This document shows positions 53,001 through 59,000 of a stretch of 64,000 nt of DNA, piece by piece. Source of the DNA: Phoronis australis (taxonomy: Eukaryota; Phoronida; Phoronidae). The position numbers and the translations under genes are program-made. The DNA lies in assembly GCA_002633005.1 (NCBI GenBank), contig NMRA01000093.1, forward strand, positions 951,296 to 1,015,295. Direction: 5' to 3'. Position 1 is the stretch's first letter. The number at the start of each line of letters is the position of its first letter. Below the pieces are notes generated by a model. It made no database searches. It was not told the origin of the DNA and saw only the letters and a list, made by a program, of their open reading frames with translations.

Positions 53001-56000
53001 GTTGTTCACCACAACCAATACGCGCACTCAAATTAAATCTAACTTGTTAAATGCATTTATCGTCATTATTTTGACATTTGTCACTTTTATTTTGATATCA
53101 ACCCTTAGGGTTTACTTTGCATTACTCATCTCTATTTATAGCCACAAGGTTCTACCCTCGTAATAATACATTTCTCTACGTAACACCTGATTGGTCTAGC
53201 TCATTCAGCAACCTACCTCGCCGCTTACAAGACCTACATTCATTTGGTTCTCTGCATTTTTTCCCACTGCCCAACCCAGGTGTCTGTTCAAATTTTTTCC
53301 TTTTCTCATTATACATTACCTGTTAGGTCTTTTCAAGTTTTGTGTTTATAATCTGTACATTTTCTTTAGGCACTTCAGGCAGTTCTTCTGTTTTGGCTCC
53401 ATCATTAAGAGCTATTCATTGAAGACGCAGGTGCCATTTTTTCCATACCCATCTTGCAGAATCTTAATTATAGTTCTTCTACTTACGTAATAATTAATGA
53501 CATTATTCGCAATCCTCATCTTGTTTTACTCTGCAACATAGCTCATGGCGTACCTCGGGCAAAATAGATTACCATACAGAATATTACAGTCACCTTAATA
53601 AATTCCCACATCATGAACGTACTATTCTCTGCTGAAAAGCATCATCTGTTGTCTTTGTCAAAGCGTTTTCAGATAGTGCAAAAAACACTCATCGATTCCA
53701 CCATGAACGACGTTTAGCTACAGTGTATTTGCCTCTACCTTGTTGTTTGTCACATAGAGGCGGAGCTTGCGAAAGGTCAATCCACATTATGCATAGAAAA
53801 CTAAGCAAAATTTAGTCAGAGAAACTCTACAGTTCCCTTTTAATAGGTTCACTCATATTGGATGAAATGTCACAACTTCGCTGCTCTTCAGCAATGCCAT
53901 GCCAAATTGTAAATTAAAAACTTATGGCCTGCTACTAAAAGTAACAAAACTATAAATTCTATACATGCTATCAAGACTAGGTTGTTTTCTCTATTAGTTT
54001 GTACACTCTATTAGTTCGTACAGGAACCTTGAACATGGCGTTTGTCTCCAATAGTTCATGCAGAAGGTGACCGAAGGAAAATAGTTCATACACATATCTT
54101 GCGTCGGAAAAAATAATTCGTACAAGCTTTTTGGATCTGTAAAATGGAAATTTTCATTCTTATACAAATCAATAAGCGCCAATTCTATTCAGGTGATCGG
54201 AATACGTTATTTGCTTTACTACGCTAGCAAAGAGCTCGAAAAGTCGTTCTTCAGGTCGCCATTTTTGGCGACAGAAAATGTAAAAGTAGCGATAAGATTT
54301 TCCAGTGTGTCGCCAAAAGGAGGTAAAAATGTCATAACAGCAGATTTTCCCAACAAGGTTCTTTTACCCTCAGATTGATATTACATGAATAAATTTACAA
54401 AAGTGCGGAGTAACAGTACCGTGCAGTGGCGGATCTAGGATATCAAAAGGGGGGCCCAACATTTTGTCTGCAAACACTTGCGCAAAGCACGATTGTAGAT
54501 GCGCATAGCACCAGAGGACGGGTCAGGAGTTGGGTTTGCCCCCCTCCCGCCCAGGAAGTTTTTCTGTTTTTTCCTCTAAAAATCAAGCATTTTCCTTGAT
54601 ATCCGAAGTATTATCCAAGAAAAAAAGGCAAAAACACACGGAGAACATGTCAAACAGGAAAAATTGCGATTACCACAGACTCGAACTCACAACCTGGCGG
54701 ATAGAGCGCGCGTGCTTTGCCACTGCACCACCGCGATTTAACTCCTAATTTGATTCCAAGAGACCTACTTGTTTATGGTCCACAGCGTTTGCGCGCAAAA
54801 CCTACTTCTTTTTGTAATGCTTATTACAAGCTTTATATTTTGTGCAATCAGTTCGTAACAAATTTTTTGTATTTAAAGTAGTCTTCAATTGTCCAAAAGA
54901 CCAAATCCGTTTTTTGTGTTGGCAATAATGACGCGAGTGCGTTGGAAATCGTCTTAAGTTAAGGTTTGACAAAGAGAGAATTATGAGTTTCTGAGTGATT
55001 CACTAAAGGCTTCGATTAAAATTCACATCTTACCAGTAGCTTCTGTTTTTTTTACCGCCACTCAGATTCTATTTTCTTTAAACAAGAGCAACGCAGAGCG
55101 TTGAAATGCGCCCACAATTGCACCGTATACGGTATCCTTCTAGGGTTGTTTATTGGTACCATAAAGTGGCCAGTAGAGGGCATATGTGTAGTTTGTTGTA
55201 CTTTGCAAAATGGAAAGGCATGGTAACTGTCTCAATAGGCTAGGGGCAAAATGTGAGTATCTTCATAATACAAGCACATCCTATACATCAGTTGCTTAAA
55301 GCACCACAAAAACATAAAATTAAAAACAAATTTACCAACATACGAGATTAGCACAGCATTAGAATGCCTGAAACAAATTTCTACTTGGAACTTTTCCTTC
55401 ATAGTCACGAAGTAACACAAAGTATACACCTGAAGACCTATGAAAATACAGAGGTCAATGTAAAATACTAAAATTGCCACTAGAGGCATACCGGTAGTCA
55501 GAATCATCCTAAAGTCGTCATCGTCCGTTGTCAACATCACATAAATACACTTACTAAATTTAGTAAAGATCCTGCAAACGGTTTGGGCGATACAGCCATG
55601 GGCGCAAAAAAAACTGCCACTAGGAGGCGCCACAGTAATCAAAGTCATGGGAAATTCAGCGTCAACCGTCCTCTTCATAGTAAGAACATACATTCCAATT
55701 TTCACAATCATACTTAGAGCGGTTTGGTTGATAGAGGGGTGGACGCACAAAAACAGACTCGAAAACAATAAAAATGGCCACTAGGTGGCGCAAACTATGT
55801 CAAATCCATCTGAAAACGAGAGGATAGCGTCATCTCACTAATAGGTGCCTACATACCAAATTTCATGAAAATCCGTTCAGGACTTTTCAAGATACAAAGG
55901 TAAGCGTAAAAAAATAAAACTGCCACTAGGGGGCACACCAGTAGTCGGATCCGTCCAAAAGTTCGCACATGCCGTCCCATTCATGAGTGAAACACAAGTG

Positions 56001-59000
56001 CTACATTTCATGAACGTATGTCAAAGGGTTTTGGAGATAGAGCAGCGGACGCCGGACGCCAGATGGACGCCGCCCGGACGGACGGATGGACGGACGGACA
56101 GAGATGACGGCATAATGCGTCCACATATAAATATGTGGGCGCATAAAAATGAAGTAATTTTCTTCACTGCACAGTGGAGCAGACAATGGAAACAGAGTCG
56201 TAGTGGGCAGCGCCACTGCCGGTCGCACGGCAGAGCCTATACTTAGCAGGTTGCCAAAAAAACAGCAAGAGCTTAGGGAAATATTGAGTTTATTAATTAA
56301 CCCCGGTAATTAACAATATACAGCTGAAACAAGATTTAAATGAGTGTAGTTTTAGTGTGTTTGGGGAAGGGGGGCTCAGATCCAATTTCAAGTGTCCGAT
56401 TCGGACAACCGGCGCAATCGTAACGGAACTATGGCTAAATATTAGGCAACACGCAGCCCCTCGGCTGGCCAGTTAGGGACTGCAATACTTCCAATCACTT
56501 TCTGTACGAATTTCGTCCCATGTATTTTAAACGGGCGGTAGGCCAAATCCAGTCACCGAAAAGAGCTTTCACCTTGTCAAAAATACATTCCACACTTAAA
56601 ACTATCATTTAAAAAGCGCTTGCTTTCTCCAGTGGTCCTTTTTACTTCTACACATATCTCTGATGAAGCTTAGTTACAAGAATTAAGGTGACTTTGGCAA
56701 AGAATTCCAACTCCACTTTTTTGATCACCGTTAACTTTTTCACCACGCGCACGATAACCACAAAGTAATTCAACTGAGTCACGTGAGTTAGGTAAAGGCT
56801 AGTGCGAGACGTACTGAGCGAAGCACGTGACGCTGGCTCGAGGCACTTGCAAAACGGGAAGGCATCAGGTGAAAATTTGTAAGATGTGTGTACCTTGGAC
56901 TTTTCATTTGTCAACATGCGTGATTTCACATAACTTCCTCAAAATGGCACCGGTGGTAGAAAGTGGAGCAAACCGCGACAGATTTTCAATGATTTGTTCA
57001 AATTATATTGACTGCATCGTCTCCCAACTCATGGTATGTGTTAACTATACCTCCATGAGCATAAATGCACGTTTCATTTGACTTTACTTCCTGCATTTTG
57101 AAATTCATAACTTTTTGTGGGGATGTACTATTGCCCCTGTATGCGTGCGGCATACAGGGCCTAGCCACTAGGCTCTCCCGTAATATCCCTGGCGACAGGC
57201 AGTGGCGCTGCGCACTACAAATGCCTTTTCCGTCGCCTGCTCCACTGTGCAATGAAGAAAATTACTTCATTTTTTATAAAGAAAACGGAATCTGAGTGAC
57301 GATGAATTTTGTTACGTACTGATTGCACAAAATATAAAACGTGTAATACATGTGGTAAACACATTCACTACCACAATAAACTATAGGAACAGTGCATTTA
57401 TCCACCTTCACTCTCATCAGGCTTCTATTGTAATTGTGCGTCAGCATGTGTGAATAATTGGCTGAATGGATGACCAGGCCATAAAATGATAATTAGCCAA
57501 GACCAGTTAAATAATGCTGCATGGAATAGTTAATACCTTAATGGAAATTTTGAAAGAGTGGGCATCTTCTGCTAGTCTTTCGCCGAAAATGTTCTAAAAA
57601 ACTAGGTTTAGCGACCTCTGATTTTCTGGATTATGCAAACATTAAAATTCAAATTTGCAACGTTTTCATTTCCACCATCATTATGCTATGGAAAAAATAA
57701 AAAATTGGAAACAATCCGTACAAGCAACAAAGCATATGTCGTAGCATCACCTAGCTTGGTGAAAAGCTGTATACCGGGCGCTTAGAAAAATTCATTTCAC
57801 GGGGAGGGGACGCTAATTTGTATCAATTTAGATCGAGTAGTTCTACTCCATAACTACACGTGCGGTTGCGTTACCTGACACCTGACGGCAGACGGAGGTG
57901 TTGAAATTATCCAATTACGTCATCGATTTCACACGCATTCTGTTCAGCAGTTCACAACAGGGGTTACTGGTGTCAGCTCATCGCTTGGAGTCATTGTTTA
58001 ACACCAATAAATCATCAAACTTCGATGTAACGCCCTTAAAAATACACCGCGTTCTTACAAAAACGTGTTGTTTTATTTCGCTCTTACGGAATTATTGGTA
58101 TTTGGACACACCGTAGCCTACAAAGTTCGGCAGGCCAATAAGGGAGTTTGGGGTGTGTTCGGAGATAATTTCGAAGTATTTTCCGTGAGATACAGACAGG
58201 AGAACCTAGATCTATGTTGTTTAGACTTGTGATTTTCTGAGTTCTAAAAACAAAACGCTTGTTATCCTGGCCAGTGGCTCGGAGCGCGATCAGGCCCGTC
58301 GCGGCCGGCCGGATTGACTCGTTATTCCGGCCAGTGGCTCGGAAACTGAACAGACATCACAAACAAACCAGCCAAAGTTCAGTGGAAACTAAACTTCCAG
58401 TCAAGAAAATACTATACTAGTGACCCAAAGTAATGTGCACGTGATTATGTTGGTGAATTAGCCACGAAACTGCAAATCTACTTACTCGTCGGGGACCGCG
58501 AATTCAGTTCCGCTTTGGGCCACAGTACCGTCAGGGCAGAAGTTGTATATTGACAATCATTACTGAGTAATGTAAATGTAAATAAAGATTCCCCTAACAC
58601 GTACCTGGTCGTGGGATAGAAATCGAGTTGTTTCACAACAGTTTCTGCCAGCAAACACTAAATTAGCATGAGCTTAGTCACACGGCCTCAGTGACCCGTC
58701 AATTAGTTTTATTGCACCTAAAGCCGGTAACGCAGTGATTTATTCATTGCTGGCTTCCCAAATCATTTGCACTCACGAACACTCCAAAGGCATTACAAAT
58801 TGCATCTAATGAGACACTCTTTGTTTCAGATTTATATAAGTATTGGTTAGGGTGAGAATAATTCATTTTGAAACAGAACGCTGAGTAATAAACGCCAACA
58901 TGACAACTCGCAATCCCGACTAAGGACGAGCTATAGAGCTCGACATCAGTCCCGACTTCGCAGGTGGATCGTTAAGTTTTACAGGCTATCAATTTGAACA

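Noticed and set aside
52924-53163. Plus-strand ORF with a membrane-like segment
   Set aside because: AT-rich DNA easily gives Ile/Phe/Leu-rich frames. No homology and no supporting splice or promoter signals.
55232-55768. 178-codon minus-strand ORF with hydrophobic stretches
   Set aside because: Lies wholly within HINE-like copy E, antisense, with an equivalent broken frame in the inner copy of C. No domain recognised.
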